A stretch of DNA of 64,000 nt. Origin: CAINVV01 sp037137375. Its GTDB lineage: Bacteria; Bacteroidota; Bacteroidia; Bacteroidales; Prolixibacteraceae. The notes beneath the pieces were generated by a model that saw nothing but the letters and a program-made list of their open reading frames with translations, had not been told where the DNA came from and made no database searches. The position numbers and the translations under genes were made by a program. Shown here piece by piece: positions 7,716 through 17,386 of this stretch (the first letter of the stretch is position 1; every line of letters begins with the position of its first letter). The DNA is taken from contig JBAXKJ010000022.1 of NCBI GenBank assembly GCA_037137375.1, positions 1 to 64,000 on the forward strand, written 5' to 3'.

Positions 7716-9812
7716 TTAATTTTTCGTGTCCTGTTCAGGGTAATTCATCCGGACATGGTAAATATTGATCAATTTTGCAGTAAATAACTCTTTTAGTACC
7801 CTGATATTTTTAAACGTCAAAGGTGCATATTCCAGCTGACCTGATTCAACTTTCTGCTTGAAAATATTTTCTACCAGGTTGCGGATATTTTCAGGATTCT
7901 TGACTGCCAGGCTTCTGGAAGCGGCCTCGATACTGTCGGCCAGCATGACCACAGCCGTCTCGCGGGTCATCGGCAGGGGTCCGATATAAGTGAATTTCTT
8001 ATCCTCGACCTCCCGATCGTCCCTGTTAAGCTGTGATTTTCGGTAGAAATATCCTGTTTTGGTGGTGCCATGATGGGTCCTGATGAAATCAATGATTTGC
8101 TCGGGAACCTTGTGCTTCCGAGCTAATTCCACCCCTTTTTCAACATGGTCAATGATGATAGCAGCACTTTCCTCGTTAGTCAGGTTATCATGAGGATTCA
8201 ATTCAATCATTTGATTTTCAATAAAATAGTTTGAATTTATAATCTTTCCTACATCATGATACATGGCTCCCGCCCTTACGAGCAAGGAATTACCGCCAAT
8301 TTTCGATATTGCCATCTCAGACAGGTTGGCTACCTGCAAAGAGTGATGAAAGGTGCCGGGAGCTTCCAGTGACAGCCTTTTTAACAAAGCCTGATTGGAG
8401 AATGTTAATTCGATCAATGTGATATCCGAGACGAATCCAAATGATTTTTCCAAAAAATAGATGAAGAGGTAGGTAATCAGGGTCAGCAACGCATTGAAAG
8501 CGAACCATTTGATTTTTAGCCAGTCTATTGCCAGGAGGTTGGCCTCCTGAATCAGTGACATACTGATAAAGATTCCTGCGTAGGAAATAAAAATGATAAA
8601 TGCAGTGAAAATGAGCTGCTCGCGCTTTTGCATCCGACTCAGGCTGATCACGGCAATGCTGCCCACCGGTATCTGCAGCAAGACAAATTCATAACCGTTG
8701 GGAACCATGAATGCGACGATCAGACTGGCAATGGTATTGACAAATATAGCGACCCTGGTGTCGAGGAAGGTTCTGATGATAAGCGCCAGCGCAGTGAAAG
8801 GAACAATGTAAATATCGAAAGAACCTGATCTTATGACGAAAGAACAAAATACGATCATCAACGTCATGGTAATGAGAATAAAGGAAATATCCCTTTTTGA
8901 TCGCATCAGTTTTCTGCGGATATTTCTTAAAAACAGGAAGAGCGTCATCAATAGAATAACGATCAGCAATATTCTGCCCAGAACTATCAGGACATACTTA
9001 GTATTTTCACCCCGACTCTTTTCAAAAGTTGTCCGCAGTGATTCGAGGATCGAGTAGGTCGTTGGTGTGATGATATCTCCCTGTGATACAATTCTTTCGC
9101 CTTCCTGAACGAGTCCGTGATTGGTGGAAAGGTCCTCCAGGAGTTTCTCTTCCATCTGACGATTTTTCACCGGATCTTTTAACAGGTTGCAAGCCAGGAA
9201 ACTTTCAGGTTGAAAATCATTCAGAAAAGATTTCCACTCCGCGTGCATCCCACTTAATTCATCCAGTTTTCTGTGAACTTCGTTATAGGCACTCTTCAAC
9301 GAATAAAGGGTGGATATCTGAATCTCCTGGCCAATGTTGTTTTTTAGAATCTTTAGCGAACCCTTTTTCAGCAGATTTTGATCATTGATAAAATTCTGAT
9401 CGATGATTCCAATGCCATAAACATCGCTGTAAATCTTTGCTATTCTTGATCTGAGAATAGCAGTTTGAGCGACGCTCAGGCCCTTCAAACCTATAATCTT
9501 CTCTAATTCCCTGTTTAAGAGTGCCAGCTGATATTTTGTGACGGAATCCGCATAGACAAAGTAAGGAACCTGCTGCTTGAGTAAGGAGTCCTTTTCATGT
9601 TTGAATTCAAGTTCCGACTTTTGAATGGCAAAATTGTAGGGAGCATAGAGTGTGGCGTGCATCCACGGCCTGCCCTTCTGATATTCATATCGAAACCTGG
9701 CCTCCTGTGGAAGGGCAAAATAGAGTACGATGCCCGAAAAAAGAAATAAAGCAGCCAGAAATAATCGGTGCAACTGGACGGGAGTAAACCATTTTCTAAT
9801 TTCAGGATTCAT
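7716..9812 (-). CDS. PgpH-like 7TM-HD phosphohydrolase (7TMR-HDED/HDIG)
   Basis: This 698-residue protein starts with one membrane segment (LFLAALFLFSGIVLYFAL). A long extracytoplasmic 7TMR-HDED region follows to about residue 265, then seven hydrophobic segments (about 275-470). The cytoplasmic HD domain carries HHSLQVANLSEMA and the metal-binding AGAMYHDVGKI. Family members such as PgpH of Listeria hydrolyse c-di-AMP. The same activity is inferred here. No diadenylate cyclase gene is in the window. The length and order match the Bacteroidota members. It begins 69 bases before the divergently read NlpC/P60 gene. Confidence 0.88.
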   Translation of the reverse strand: MNPEIRKWFTPVQLHRLFLAALFLFSGIVLYFALPQEARFRYEYQKGRPWMHATLYAPYNFAIQKSELEFKHEKDSLLKQQVPYFVYADSVTKYQLALLNRELEKIIGLKGLSVAQTAILRSRIAKIYSDVYGIGIIDQNFINDQNLLKKGSLKILKNNIGQEIQISTLYSLKSAYNEVHRKLDELSGMHAEWKSFLNDFQPESFLACNLLKDPVKNRQMEEKLLEDLSTNHGLVQEGERIVSQGDIITPTTYSILESLRTTFEKSRGENTKYVLIVLGRILLIVILLMTLFLFLRNIRRKLMRSKRDISFILITMTLMIVFCSFVIRSGSFDIYIVPFTALALIIRTFLDTRVAIFVNTIASLIVAFMVPNGYEFVLLQIPVGSIAVISLSRMQKREQLIFTAFIIFISYAGIFISMSLIQEANLLAIDWLKIKWFAFNALLTLITYLFIYFLEKSFGFVSDITLIELTFSNQALLKRLSLEAPGTFHHSLQVANLSEMAISKIGGNSLLVRAGAMYHDVGKIINSNYFIENQMIELNPHDNLTNEESAAIIIDHVEKGVELARKHKVPEQIIDFIRTHHGTTKTGYFYRKSQLNRDDREVEDKKFTYIGPLPMTRETAVVMLADSIEAASRSLAVKNPENIRNLVENIFKQKVESGQLEYAPLTFKNIRVLKELFTAKLINIYHVRMNYPEQDTKN

Positions 9813-9846
9813 TATTTTTATCGTTCGGGATTCGGGTCAAAATTTC

Positions 9847-9854
9847 TATCTTTG
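9847..9854 (+). promoter_or_regulatory. -7 element of the NlpC/P60 gene
   Basis: TATCTTTG is an exact TAnnTTTG match, 28 bases before the ATG at 9882. TTCG at 9824-9827 sits 19 bases upstream where the -33 TTTG element is expected, with one mismatch. Confidence 0.55.
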
Positions 9855-9881
9855 GGAATAACCAAAAATAGTAAATTTTTG

Positions 9882-10679
9882 ATGAGATACGGAATCTCTA
9901 ACCTTAGCATTGTTCCGGTACGGACCGATCCCAGTGAGACGAGCGAAATGTGCACCCAAATTCTATTTGGCGAACATTATTCCATTCTGGAGGAGAACAA
10001 AAAATGGTGCAAGGTATCTCTTGCCTTCGATGGTTACACAGGCTGGATAGATCAGAAAATGGTCAATGAAATCCCGGAGAAAACGTTTATTCAATTGGAA
10101 CAGCAGCAGCTGATTGTTACTACCAACCCGTTTAATATTGTTCAGGCTGAGAACGGATACAGCAATTTTCTGATCGTGGCAGGCAGCACGTTGCCCTTCT
10201 ATAAATCTTCCAATAATTCCTTCAGAATCGGATCTGATTCTTTTATCATACAAGGCGATAAATTGTCGCCAGTTAAGAAAAATATCCGCAGTGTACTGAT
10301 TGAGAATGCTTTAAAATATTTTAATTCTCCTTATTTATGGGGAGGGCGCTCACCTTTTGGAGTGGACTGTTCGGGGTTTACCCAGATTCTATATAAAATG
10401 ATTGGAATACAGATTCCCCGCGATGCCTGGCAGCAGTCCGCCATCGGTGAGAATATCACTTTCGTGGAAGAGGCTCTTCCTGGTGATCTGGCATTTTTTG
10501 ACAATGAAGAGGGAAAGATTGTTCATGTAGGCATCGTCTGGGAGAAAAACAAGATTATCCATTCCTCGGGGAAAGTCAGAATAGATAACATTGATCACTT
10601 TGGGATCTTTAACATTGATACCGGTCGCTATTCTCACCAGATGAGGCTGATGAGAAGGATTATCCAAACCAACGACTGA
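9882..10679 (+). CDS. NlpC/P60 family peptidoglycan hydrolase with SH3b domains
   Basis: The 265-residue product has two SH3b-like segments in its first half (the ILEENKKWCKVSLAFDGYTGWI block is typical). A C-terminal NlpC/P60 domain has Cys163 in GVDCSGF, His215 in IVHVGIVW and His227 in IIHSSG. Such enzymes cut the gamma-D-Glu to diamino-acid bond of the stem peptide. No clear signal peptide is seen, which is also true of related YkfC-like enzymes that handle peptides in the cytosol, so location is uncertain. The frame is open from 9768, but that part overlaps the divergent gene. The ATG at 9882 follows a good promoter. It ends 1 base before the WbqC gene. Confidence 0.85.
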   Translation: MRYGISNLSIVPVRTDPSETSEMCTQILFGEHYSILEENKKWCKVSLAFDGYTGWIDQKMVNEIPEKTFIQLEQQQLIVTTNPFNIVQAENGYSNFLIVAGSTLPFYKSSNNSFRIGSDSFIIQGDKLSPVKKNIRSVLIENALKYFNSPYLWGGRSPFGVDCSGFTQILYKMIGIQIPRDAWQQSAIGENITFVEEALPGDLAFFDNEEGKIVHVGIVWEKNKIIHSSGKVRIDNIDHFGIFNIDTGRYSHQMRLMRRIIQTND

Positions 10680-10680
10680 T

Positions 10681-11340
10681 TCAACTATATGAACTGTTCA
10701 GTACATCCCTGGCCATTGGTCCCTCATTAAATAATAGATCGACTATACTCAGATTTTGGGTGAATCCAAATTTCTCCTGAAATACCTGCATGTATACCTG
10801 AGGATGAAAATGTGCATCTTCCTTATGGCGTTGTTCTTTTGGATGAATGCTATATCGAAAATCATCCATACCAGATGGAAGATCTTCCACTTTTAAAAAT
10901 TGTTCAGAAAGAACAATCGAACACTTGACATTGAGTTCTTCCAAAATCACTTCCTGCATGGCATGGTTGAAATCTTCCAGAAATTTCCATCTCTTCTCCA
11001 TGTAAAAACTTTCGAGACTATCCGAATAATACTCGAAAAAGGGAGCATTATTATAGGCAGAAAGTAATGCTTTCCAGTGAAGTTTTTGCCACGGATGGTC
11101 GTAGGAGATCAGGACATCCCTAATGATCTTTTTCGAATTGGAGCCTTCTGCGACAGGTACGGATAGCGACTGCGGACCGTTGGCAGTCAGTATGATACAA
11201 CGGTTTCGGAAAGACTGTTTAAGAAAATGCTCTCCAGTTTCAATCCAAACTTCATCGTAATGCTGCAGTTTCGTATAATACTGAACAGGCGCCAGGTAGG
11301 CGGTGCTCAGAATTACTTTGTTACTGCCGGATGGTTCCAT
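10681..11340 (-). CDS. WbqC family protein
   Basis: The 219-residue product begins with the family hallmark, ILSTAYLAPVQYYTKLQHYDEVWIETGEHF, here cited by its parts STAYLAPVQYY and YDEVWIE. It also carries the SFRNRCIILTANG block. WbqC proteins were first named in O-antigen clusters, and a role in sugar or glycan biosynthesis is only presumed. In Bacteroidota the gene commonly follows lepB, as it does here. The frame could open at a TTG at 11361. The ATG at 11340 (MEPSGSNKVIL) fits better and leaves a 36-base spacer to lepB. It is probably the last gene of a dapB-lepB-wbqC operon. Confidence 0.85.
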   Translation of the reverse strand: MEPSGSNKVILSTAYLAPVQYYTKLQHYDEVWIETGEHFLKQSFRNRCIILTANGPQSLSVPVAEGSNSKKIIRDVLISYDHPWQKLHWKALLSAYNNAPFFEYYSDSLESFYMEKRWKFLEDFNHAMQEVILEELNVKCSIVLSEQFLKVEDLPSGMDDFRYSIHPKEQRHKEDAHFHPQVYMQVFQEKFGFTQNLSIVDLLFNEGPMARDVLNSSYS

Positions 11341-11376
11341 TCGATCGATAACACTTTCCAATAAGTCAGAAAGGAT

Positions 11377-12717
11377 TTATTTTACTCCCATGAAGAACCT
11401 ATTCCAGCGTATCTTTCCGAGGAAGGTTTTGTTTTTGTCTAAGGATAACCAAACGAAGGACGCCTTGCCAACGACATGATCCTCCGGTACGAAACCCCAA
11501 TAGCGCGAATCAGCTGAATTATAACGGTTGTCGCCCATCATCCAGAAGTAATCCATTTTGAAGGTATATTCTTTGGCTACCTGTCCGTTGATGTAGATAA
11601 CCCCGTCTTTTACATTCAGGTCATTCTCTTCGTAAACATCTATGATTCTGCGGTATAATGGAAGATTCTTAGTCGTGAGCTGTATTGTTACACCCTTCTT
11701 AGGGATCCAGATCGGACCGAAATTATCCAGGTTCCAGGTATATTGAGGATCACTCGGGAAAATGTTTGCTTCACGTTCCTCTTTTGGAACTGTAATTTTT
11801 TCCTTAGCCAGGATAAATTTCATGGCGTCCATTTTCTTGACATTTTCGTTGGTAAGCAGGATTTCCATTTTTGATCCGGATCCTTGTATATCATCCGGCG
11901 AAATATCCAGTTTTTCCATGGCGCTGGAATTCAGTGAAGTACCCTGAATTGTGACCAGGTATTTAGCCTGAAGTCCAGGTATTTCCTTTTGAGCCTTCCC
12001 GTTGATATATACTTGTCCATTAATGAGTTTCAATGAGTCTCCGGGGATGGCAATACATCTTTTGATGTAATTTTCCCTCTTGTCAACCGGCCGGTAGATA
12101 ATGTCTCCGAAGGAACGTTTATCCGTGATTACCCGTTGCCTGCCGAAACTTCTAACCAAATCATAATAACTGCGTTCCTGAACATTGGTCGCGACCGTAT
12201 CTCCTTCGGGGAAATTAAAGACCACAACATCGTCGTTCTTAATCCTGCCGAAACCGGCAAGTCTTTTGTACTTGTTGTGGATGATTTCCGAAAATGAAGG
12301 GGTTGCGGCTGTGAAAGGCATCGTATGGTGAACAAAAGGAAAAGCCACAGGGGTGTTTGGCAACTTCGGACCGTAAGCTGTCTTGCTAACGAAAAGATAA
12401 TCTCCGACCATCATCGATTTCTCCATCGATGAGGTAGGAATAGTATAAGCTTCGATGAAGAACATCCTGATGAAAGTAGCTGCTATCACAGCAAAAATGA
12501 TCGCATCGACCCATTCAACAACTTTTGTTTGCCTTCCTAATGGTGGATTTTTCTTCTTCCAGAAAGTCCAGTGAACCTTGTCAGTGATGTACATGTCGAA
12601 TATAATGACCAGTCCTAATAACCACCAGAAATTACTTAGCCAGATGACCCATAATAAGTATAGACCCGAAACAATGCCAAATTGAATCAATTGGCCCTTT
12701 GAAACATTCTTAAACAT
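11377..12717 (-). CDS. lepB: Signal peptidase I
   Basis: This 446-residue enzyme is longer than most LepB proteins, as is usual in Bacteroidota. Two N-terminal hydrophobic segments (about 13-42) and a third near 70-88 anchor it. The serine nucleophile is Ser97 in IPTSSMEKSM and the general-base lysine is Lys219 in YIKRCIAIPGDS. The C-terminal box MMGDNRYNSADSRYWGFVP is intact. A large insertion between the Lys box and the last box (about 235-390) includes a repeated KxxVxIxLTxKNLPLYRRI-type segment. It removes signal peptides from exported proteins at the inner membrane. It follows dapB by 10 bases. Confidence 0.95.
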   Translation of the reverse strand: MFKNVSKGQLIQFGIVSGLYLLWVIWLSNFWWLLGLVIIFDMYITDKVHWTFWKKKNPPLGRQTKVVEWVDAIIFAVIAATFIRMFFIEAYTIPTSSMEKSMMVGDYLFVSKTAYGPKLPNTPVAFPFVHHTMPFTAATPSFSEIIHNKYKRLAGFGRIKNDDVVVFNFPEGDTVATNVQERSYYDLVRSFGRQRVITDKRSFGDIIYRPVDKRENYIKRCIAIPGDSLKLINGQVYINGKAQKEIPGLQAKYLVTIQGTSLNSSAMEKLDISPDDIQGSGSKMEILLTNENVKKMDAMKFILAKEKITVPKEEREANIFPSDPQYTWNLDNFGPIWIPKKGVTIQLTTKNLPLYRRIIDVYEENDLNVKDGVIYINGQVAKEYTFKMDYFWMMGDNRYNSADSRYWGFVPEDHVVGKASFVWLSLDKNKTFLGKIRWNRFFMGVK

Positions 12718-12727
12718 ATAATATCAG

Positions 12728-13444
12728 TTATAATTTTAATAAATCAGACATACTGAAAATTCCTTTTTTGCCTTGGCAGAATTCTGCAGCCAGGACGGCA
12801 CCCAGGGCCAAACCCTTCCTGTTATAAGTGTTGTGCGTAATCTCAATATAATCGACTTCAGATTCATACTTCACCGAATGAAGTCCCGGATAAGGATCTT
12901 TTCGGACTGCTTCGATGTGAAGTTCTTCCTTATTTTTAGGAGCTTCGATGGTCCAGGATTTTTTTGAACCATTTTCTGCAAATATTCCTTCCGCCAGTGT
13001 GATCGCAGTCCCGCTGGGAGCATCCAGTTTCTGGGTGTGATGGATCTCAGTCATGGTAATGTCATACTGGGGGAAAGGTTTCATCATCCCGGCTAATTTT
13101 TTGTTCAGTTCAAAGAAAAGATTGACCCCCAGACTAAAGTTAGATGCATACAAAAAGCACCCATTGTTTTCGAGGCACTCTTTCTCGACCAGAGGCCGCT
13201 TCTCCAGCCAGCCAGTTGTTCCACTCACAACAGGTACACCTGCCCTGAAGCAGATCTTATAATTTTCTATGGCTGATGTCGGAATGGTAAACTCAATTGC
13301 CACATCCACTTTGGAGAGATTTTCTACGGTTAAGTCATGCTGGTTATTTATATCAATTTTCAGGTCAACCGAATGACCGCGGCTTATTGCGATCTGTTCG
13401 ATTTCTTTTCCCATCTTCCCGTATCCGATCAATGCTATCTTCAT
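12728..13444 (-). CDS. dapB: 4-hydroxy-tetrahydrodipicolinate reductase
   Basis: DapB reduces the cyclic intermediate of the lysine/diaminopimelate pathway with NAD(P)H. The 238-residue protein has the Rossmann motif GYGKMG (7-12), the FTIPTS and SGTTGW loops, the catalytic EIHHTQKLDAPSGTA segment and the late GLALGAVLAAEF helix. The length is slightly short, as in other Bacteroidota. It is the first gene of the dapB-lepB-wbqC unit and has its own well-formed promoter. Confidence 0.96.
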   Translation of the reverse strand: MKIALIGYGKMGKEIEQIAISRGHSVDLKIDINNQHDLTVENLSKVDVAIEFTIPTSAIENYKICFRAGVPVVSGTTGWLEKRPLVEKECLENNGCFLYASNFSLGVNLFFELNKKLAGMMKPFPQYDITMTEIHHTQKLDAPSGTAITLAEGIFAENGSKKSWTIEAPKNKEELHIEAVRKDPYPGLHSVKYESEVDYIEITHNTYNRKGLALGAVLAAEFCQGKKGIFSMSDLLKL

Positions 13445-13486
13445 GAGTTATTTTCCCAATAGGTATTCAATACTTAAAATAAATTA

Positions 13487-13516
13487 CAAAGGTAAGATTT
13501 CTTTTAGCTCAACCAA
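13487..13516 (-). promoter_or_regulatory. dapB operon promoter
   Basis: On the minus strand TACCTTTG (13494-13487) is an exact -7 element. TTG at 13516-13514 lies 19 bases upstream as the -33 element. It is 43 bases from the dapB start and is one of the two best promoters in the window. Confidence 0.65.
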
Positions 13517-13531
13517 TTGACTACTGTAGGT

Positions 13532-13663
13532 GGTACAGATTGCAAATCTGCACCAGCGAAGGTCTGCACCATCTAGCGATGCACAATCTATGGTTGCACC
13601 GGCGGGGACTGTATCCTAATAAGCCGACCCAGCATGGGGTGCAACTTAACTCCGGCATGCTGG
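13532..13663. repeat. GC-rich cluster of short palindromes (REP-like)
   Basis: The spacer between AsmA and dapB holds CAGATT-GCA-AATCTG (13536-13550), three copies of TGCACC within about 55 bases, and CCAGCATG (13629-13636) pairing with CATGCTGG (13656-13663). The composition is richer in G and C than the flanking spacers. It resembles a REP/BIME-type intergenic element. The last hairpin also sits just past the AsmA stop and might slow transcription, though no T-run follows. Confidence 0.4.
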
Positions 13664-13669
13664 TGGGGA

Positions 13670-16129
13670 TTATTTAAACAAGTTCTCCAGGCCAAATTTC
13701 TTAGCGACATCCTTCAGGGTAGAATTGGCTTTTTTCGAAAATTCTTTAGCCACGAGATCCTTGGCCTCAGATAAATCAATTTTGACTTCAGGTTTCGCAA
13801 TTTTACCGACAACGTTGATGCCAATAGGATACTTATCAATATTCTCTGTTCCAGGTACGAAGCCGATCAGCCCGCTGACATCTGAACTTAAATCACTCTT
13901 GTTGACCTTGAACTTAAGCTGATAATTCAGGTCCAGTGACAGACTCTGAGTGCCGGAAATTGTCACCTCCTGGTTAGCAATTTTTGTGGTGAATGGCGCT
14001 ACTGTCAGTGCACCATTGTTTATCGTGATATTTCCAGCAAAATCATTTACTTTTACATTGGTAAACAGGTCTTTACGGAAGTATTTGCCTATTTCTGCAA
14101 ACATATTGTTCCCAACAAGCTCAATATTCTTCAGGGAAATCAATCCGGCACCGTTTAACGATCCGAAATTTGGAGCGTAATCTGTTCCAAGTGTCCCGCT
14201 GATATTCATTCCTGTGAGGAAAGTTCCCTTGCTGTTGCCGGCGATTGGTAACAGATGTCTTACTGCGCCAACTGATTGATAAGCTGTTGGCAGATCAAAA
14301 TCTTTGATATCCAGTTTAAAATTAAAATCGGCAGGACTCATTAACTTGCAGGAATATAGTCCGGATACTACCATCTTCCCCTTTAAAAGGTTCATTGACA
14401 ACTGATCAAGCGTCAATTTCTGATCCCTGACAACCAATTTTCCGGTCATACCTTTAATGTCCATCCTGCTATAATGCACGGTATTTACATCAGCCTGAAC
14501 AGTTAAATCTATCCTGGCAGGCAAAACCATCGGTTCACTGTGCGTGGTATCGGCCGAGGGTTTGCCCCCGTTCATTAATTGCGTCACATCCAGCAGATCG
14601 GATTTGAATTTTATATTGCCCTGCAGTGTTCCGTCCTTAAGAATATAGGCCCAATAATTTGAAAAAGAACCATCTACCGTGAAATCGCTGACTCCCAATT
14701 TCCCCTTCATGGAGGATACCGTGACATCTTTCGGGTTAAAAACGAATCCTGCTGATTGGATTCCAAGCCTGTCCGGGAACATCGGCGACCTGTAGAAAAA
14801 GTCTTTGATAGTCACATCTCCCCTGGTTTGAAACTTGTCATAATCCCCTTTTTCAATCGCAGCGTATGAACCGTTGAACTTGATGTTTGCCTTGATCAGT
14901 CCGCCAGTTTCCATTGAATCAAGGGCGATAGTCTGCTTAAGTGTTGCAAGGTCGACCTCTCCATTAATTCCTCCTGACAGAGAGGGATTACTTACCGGTG
15001 TGGAAATGTTAAACTCTGCCATGATCGGATGTCCCGCTATACTGGCTTCAAATTTGCTTACCGCAATTTTCAGGGAATCGAGTACACCTTGTGGTTTTTC
15101 CAGACCTGCAGAAATGGTGATTTTGCTTATTTCATTGGGTAAGGAAGGATATTTTAATCTGCCTTGCGACAGGTTAAGGTTGGCTTTTACTGCAGGAAAT
15201 GTCTGATCTGAATAGGTACCTTTTATCATTCCGCTGAAGGCAAGATTACCACCTTTTTCATATCCTTTCAATTTTTGCTGCTGTGATGCGGGCAAAAAGC
15301 TGAGCAACTCATCCAATGAGGCTCCGGTTGAATTAAAAGTCAGATCGTATTGATCGCTCTTTTCTCCCATAATGAAAGTACCCTGAAGTTCGAGAGGAAG
15401 TCTGTTGAGCTGAAACTTGTTTCCCAAAAACTTGAAATTCATCTGATCGAAATTAGCTTGCAGGGCACCTTCACCGGATACCTTCAAACCACTTAACAGC
15501 TGGTTTTTACTGTAATTCAGTGAGATACTATCAGCACTTCCCTTGAAATTCAATTTTGTGTCGCTACCCTGAAGGAAACCAGATAACAGAAAATTTCCTG
15601 ATTTAAGCTGGGTAACCAATCCGGATTGGTCATCCTGGTAAGATAGGGAAGTGTTATTCAATTCGATTTTGGAAAGAGCAATTTTCAGCGGACTCTTTTT
15701 TACGGAAACTGTGCCCACACCCGTGGAAGGTTTCGTGATATCCCAGTTAGCTTTCCCGGTAGGGGTGACAAGTAAAATTATTTGTGGATTTTGAAGAACA
15801 ATTTCAGATACCGTGATGCCTTCACTTTTCCAGAGGGAAGAGATGGAAACAGAGGTAGACAAGGTCTGGACACCGAATAATTTCTTTCCTTCAAATTCGT
15901 TTATTCCATTGATTGACAAATCATTGATTCTTACATCAAGCTGTGGAAAACTCCGGAAAAGGGAGATGTCCACTTCCTTAAAATCGAGCCTGGCCTGAAG
16001 CGATTCGTTGGCCATTTGTTTCACCTTGTTGATGATATTGCTTTTAAATACAACAGGCAAAACGATCATTGCGAACAATACAATTCCTACAAAAGCGAGG
16101 ATGATTAATCCTATTTTCTTTTTGTTCAT
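13670..16129 (-). CDS. AsmA family protein
   Basis: This 819-residue protein starts with one membrane anchor (IGLIILAFVGIVLFAMIVLPVV, residues about 6-27). The rest is a long beta-rich region typical of AsmA-like proteins, with the N-terminal FKEVDISLFRSFPQLDVRINDLSI block and the C-terminal AsmA_2 region near 600-800. AsmA-like proteins belong to the bridge-like lipid transfer group thought to move phospholipids between inner and outer membranes. That role is inferred here. It is the third gene of a yccF-cinA-asmA unit, with 11 bases to cinA. Confidence 0.85.
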   Translation of the reverse strand: MNKKKIGLIILAFVGIVLFAMIVLPVVFKSNIINKVKQMANESLQARLDFKEVDISLFRSFPQLDVRINDLSINGINEFEGKKLFGVQTLSTSVSISSLWKSEGITVSEIVLQNPQIILLVTPTGKANWDITKPSTGVGTVSVKKSPLKIALSKIELNNTSLSYQDDQSGLVTQLKSGNFLLSGFLQGSDTKLNFKGSADSISLNYSKNQLLSGLKVSGEGALQANFDQMNFKFLGNKFQLNRLPLELQGTFIMGEKSDQYDLTFNSTGASLDELLSFLPASQQQKLKGYEKGGNLAFSGMIKGTYSDQTFPAVKANLNLSQGRLKYPSLPNEISKITISAGLEKPQGVLDSLKIAVSKFEASIAGHPIMAEFNISTPVSNPSLSGGINGEVDLATLKQTIALDSMETGGLIKANIKFNGSYAAIEKGDYDKFQTRGDVTIKDFFYRSPMFPDRLGIQSAGFVFNPKDVTVSSMKGKLGVSDFTVDGSFSNYWAYILKDGTLQGNIKFKSDLLDVTQLMNGGKPSADTTHSEPMVLPARIDLTVQADVNTVHYSRMDIKGMTGKLVVRDQKLTLDQLSMNLLKGKMVVSGLYSCKLMSPADFNFKLDIKDFDLPTAYQSVGAVRHLLPIAGNSKGTFLTGMNISGTLGTDYAPNFGSLNGAGLISLKNIELVGNNMFAEIGKYFRKDLFTNVKVNDFAGNITINNGALTVAPFTTKIANQEVTISGTQSLSLDLNYQLKFKVNKSDLSSDVSGLIGFVPGTENIDKYPIGINVVGKIAKPEVKIDLSEAKDLVAKEFSKKANSTLKDVAKKFGLENLFK

Positions 16130-16140
16130 TAAACCAATTT

Positions 16141-17382
16141 TTAAATTGACTGAATTAATTTTCTTAGCATAAAGAGGGCGGTCTGTCCGGTCCTGATGAC
16201 ATTTCTCTCCCGGTCATTTCCAAAATTGTACAACTGTGAAGTCACTTTGTCACCTTGCGCTACAGAGATCCAAACAGTCCCGACGGGTTTCCCCTCTGTT
16301 CCTCCTCCAGGACCAGCGATGCCGGAAGTAGCGATGGCAAAATCTGTTTTTAACAACTTGCACACATGCAGTGCCATGGACTCCACAACTTCCTTGCTGA
16401 CAGCGCCATGGACCTGCAGGATTTCTTCCGGAATACCTAGTAGATTTATTTTGACCTCATTGGCATAGGCCACAACAGAGCCCTTAAAGTATTCCGAACT
16501 GCCCGGATTCTCAGTAAACAGCCTTGCTATGGCCCCCCCGGTGCAACTTTCGGCAGTTGAGACGGTCCATCTCTTTTCGGTAAGTAGCTTGCCTATGCTT
16601 CCTGCCGGAGATTCCTCGTCGAAACCATAGATATTATTGGGAATAATCGCTTGTAGAGCAAGAACCTGTTCAGCTACATCTAATTGCATCTCAGTATGGT
16701 CTTTCCCCCTGGCAGACAATCGCAGTCTTACTCCCTGTGGACTGGGTAGATACGCCAGTTTCATATAGGAAGGCAGTGCATCTTCCCATCCGGAAATCTT
16801 TTCTGCCAGCATGGATTCCGGCAAACCCTGTGTCAGAACTGTCCGGTGATAAATCGTCGAAGTCTGAAAATTCTTCCGCAGATAGGGGAGTATCTCAAAT
16901 TCCATCAGGTATTTCATCTCGTAAGGAACCCCTGGCATGAATATGAAGGTGCATCCTTCTTTTGTGAGCATTAGACCGGGTGCTGTTCCTATTTTGTTCT
17001 CAAAAACTACACTGCTTTCAGGTACCAGCGCCTGGTCGCGGTTCAGACGATTGAGCGAAATGCCCCTTTTGTTGAGCAATTCCTCAATATTCTTCAAAAC
17101 CTCCAGACTGGCGATCAGTTTAGTATTAAAATACTGGCAGATTGTATCCTTGGTCTTATCGTCTTTAGTTGGGCCCAAACCGCCGGTAACTAAAACCAGC
17201 TTAACGGATTTTGCACATTCCCCGAAAGTCTCTGTGATGTGATCCGGGTCATCCGAAATGCTGATAATCTGCCGAACATTGATCCCTTCGGCATTCAGCT
17301 TTTGCGCCATCCATGCCGAATTAGTATCCACAATCTGTCCGATCAGGATCTCATCTCCAATGGTAATTATATCTAAATTCAT
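16141..17382 (-). CDS. cinA: CinA: nicotinamide-nucleotide amidase / competence-damage protein
   Basis: This 413-residue protein has the full two-domain form. The N-terminal MoCF/COG1058 domain carries ITIGDEILIGQIVDTNSAWM and LVTGGLGPTKDDKT. The C-terminal PncC domain carries VSTAESCTGGAIARL, KGSVVAYANEVK and ATSGIAGPGGGTEGKPVGTVW. Together these give ADP-ribose pyrophosphatase and NMN deamidase activities that recycle NAD breakdown products. It is preceded by the yccF gene (4-base gap) and followed by the AsmA gene. Confidence 0.94.
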   Translation of the reverse strand: MNLDIITIGDEILIGQIVDTNSAWMAQKLNAEGINVRQIISISDDPDHITETFGECAKSVKLVLVTGGLGPTKDDKTKDTICQYFNTKLIASLEVLKNIEELLNKRGISLNRLNRDQALVPESSVVFENKIGTAPGLMLTKEGCTFIFMPGVPYEMKYLMEFEILPYLRKNFQTSTIYHRTVLTQGLPESMLAEKISGWEDALPSYMKLAYLPSPQGVRLRLSARGKDHTEMQLDVAEQVLALQAIIPNNIYGFDEESPAGSIGKLLTEKRWTVSTAESCTGGAIARLFTENPGSSEYFKGSVVAYANEVKINLLGIPEEILQVHGAVSKEVVESMALHVCKLLKTDFAIATSGIAGPGGGTEGKPVGTVWISVAQGDKVTSQLYNFGNDRERNVIRTGQTALFMLRKLIQSI

Positions 17383-17386
17383 TTTT

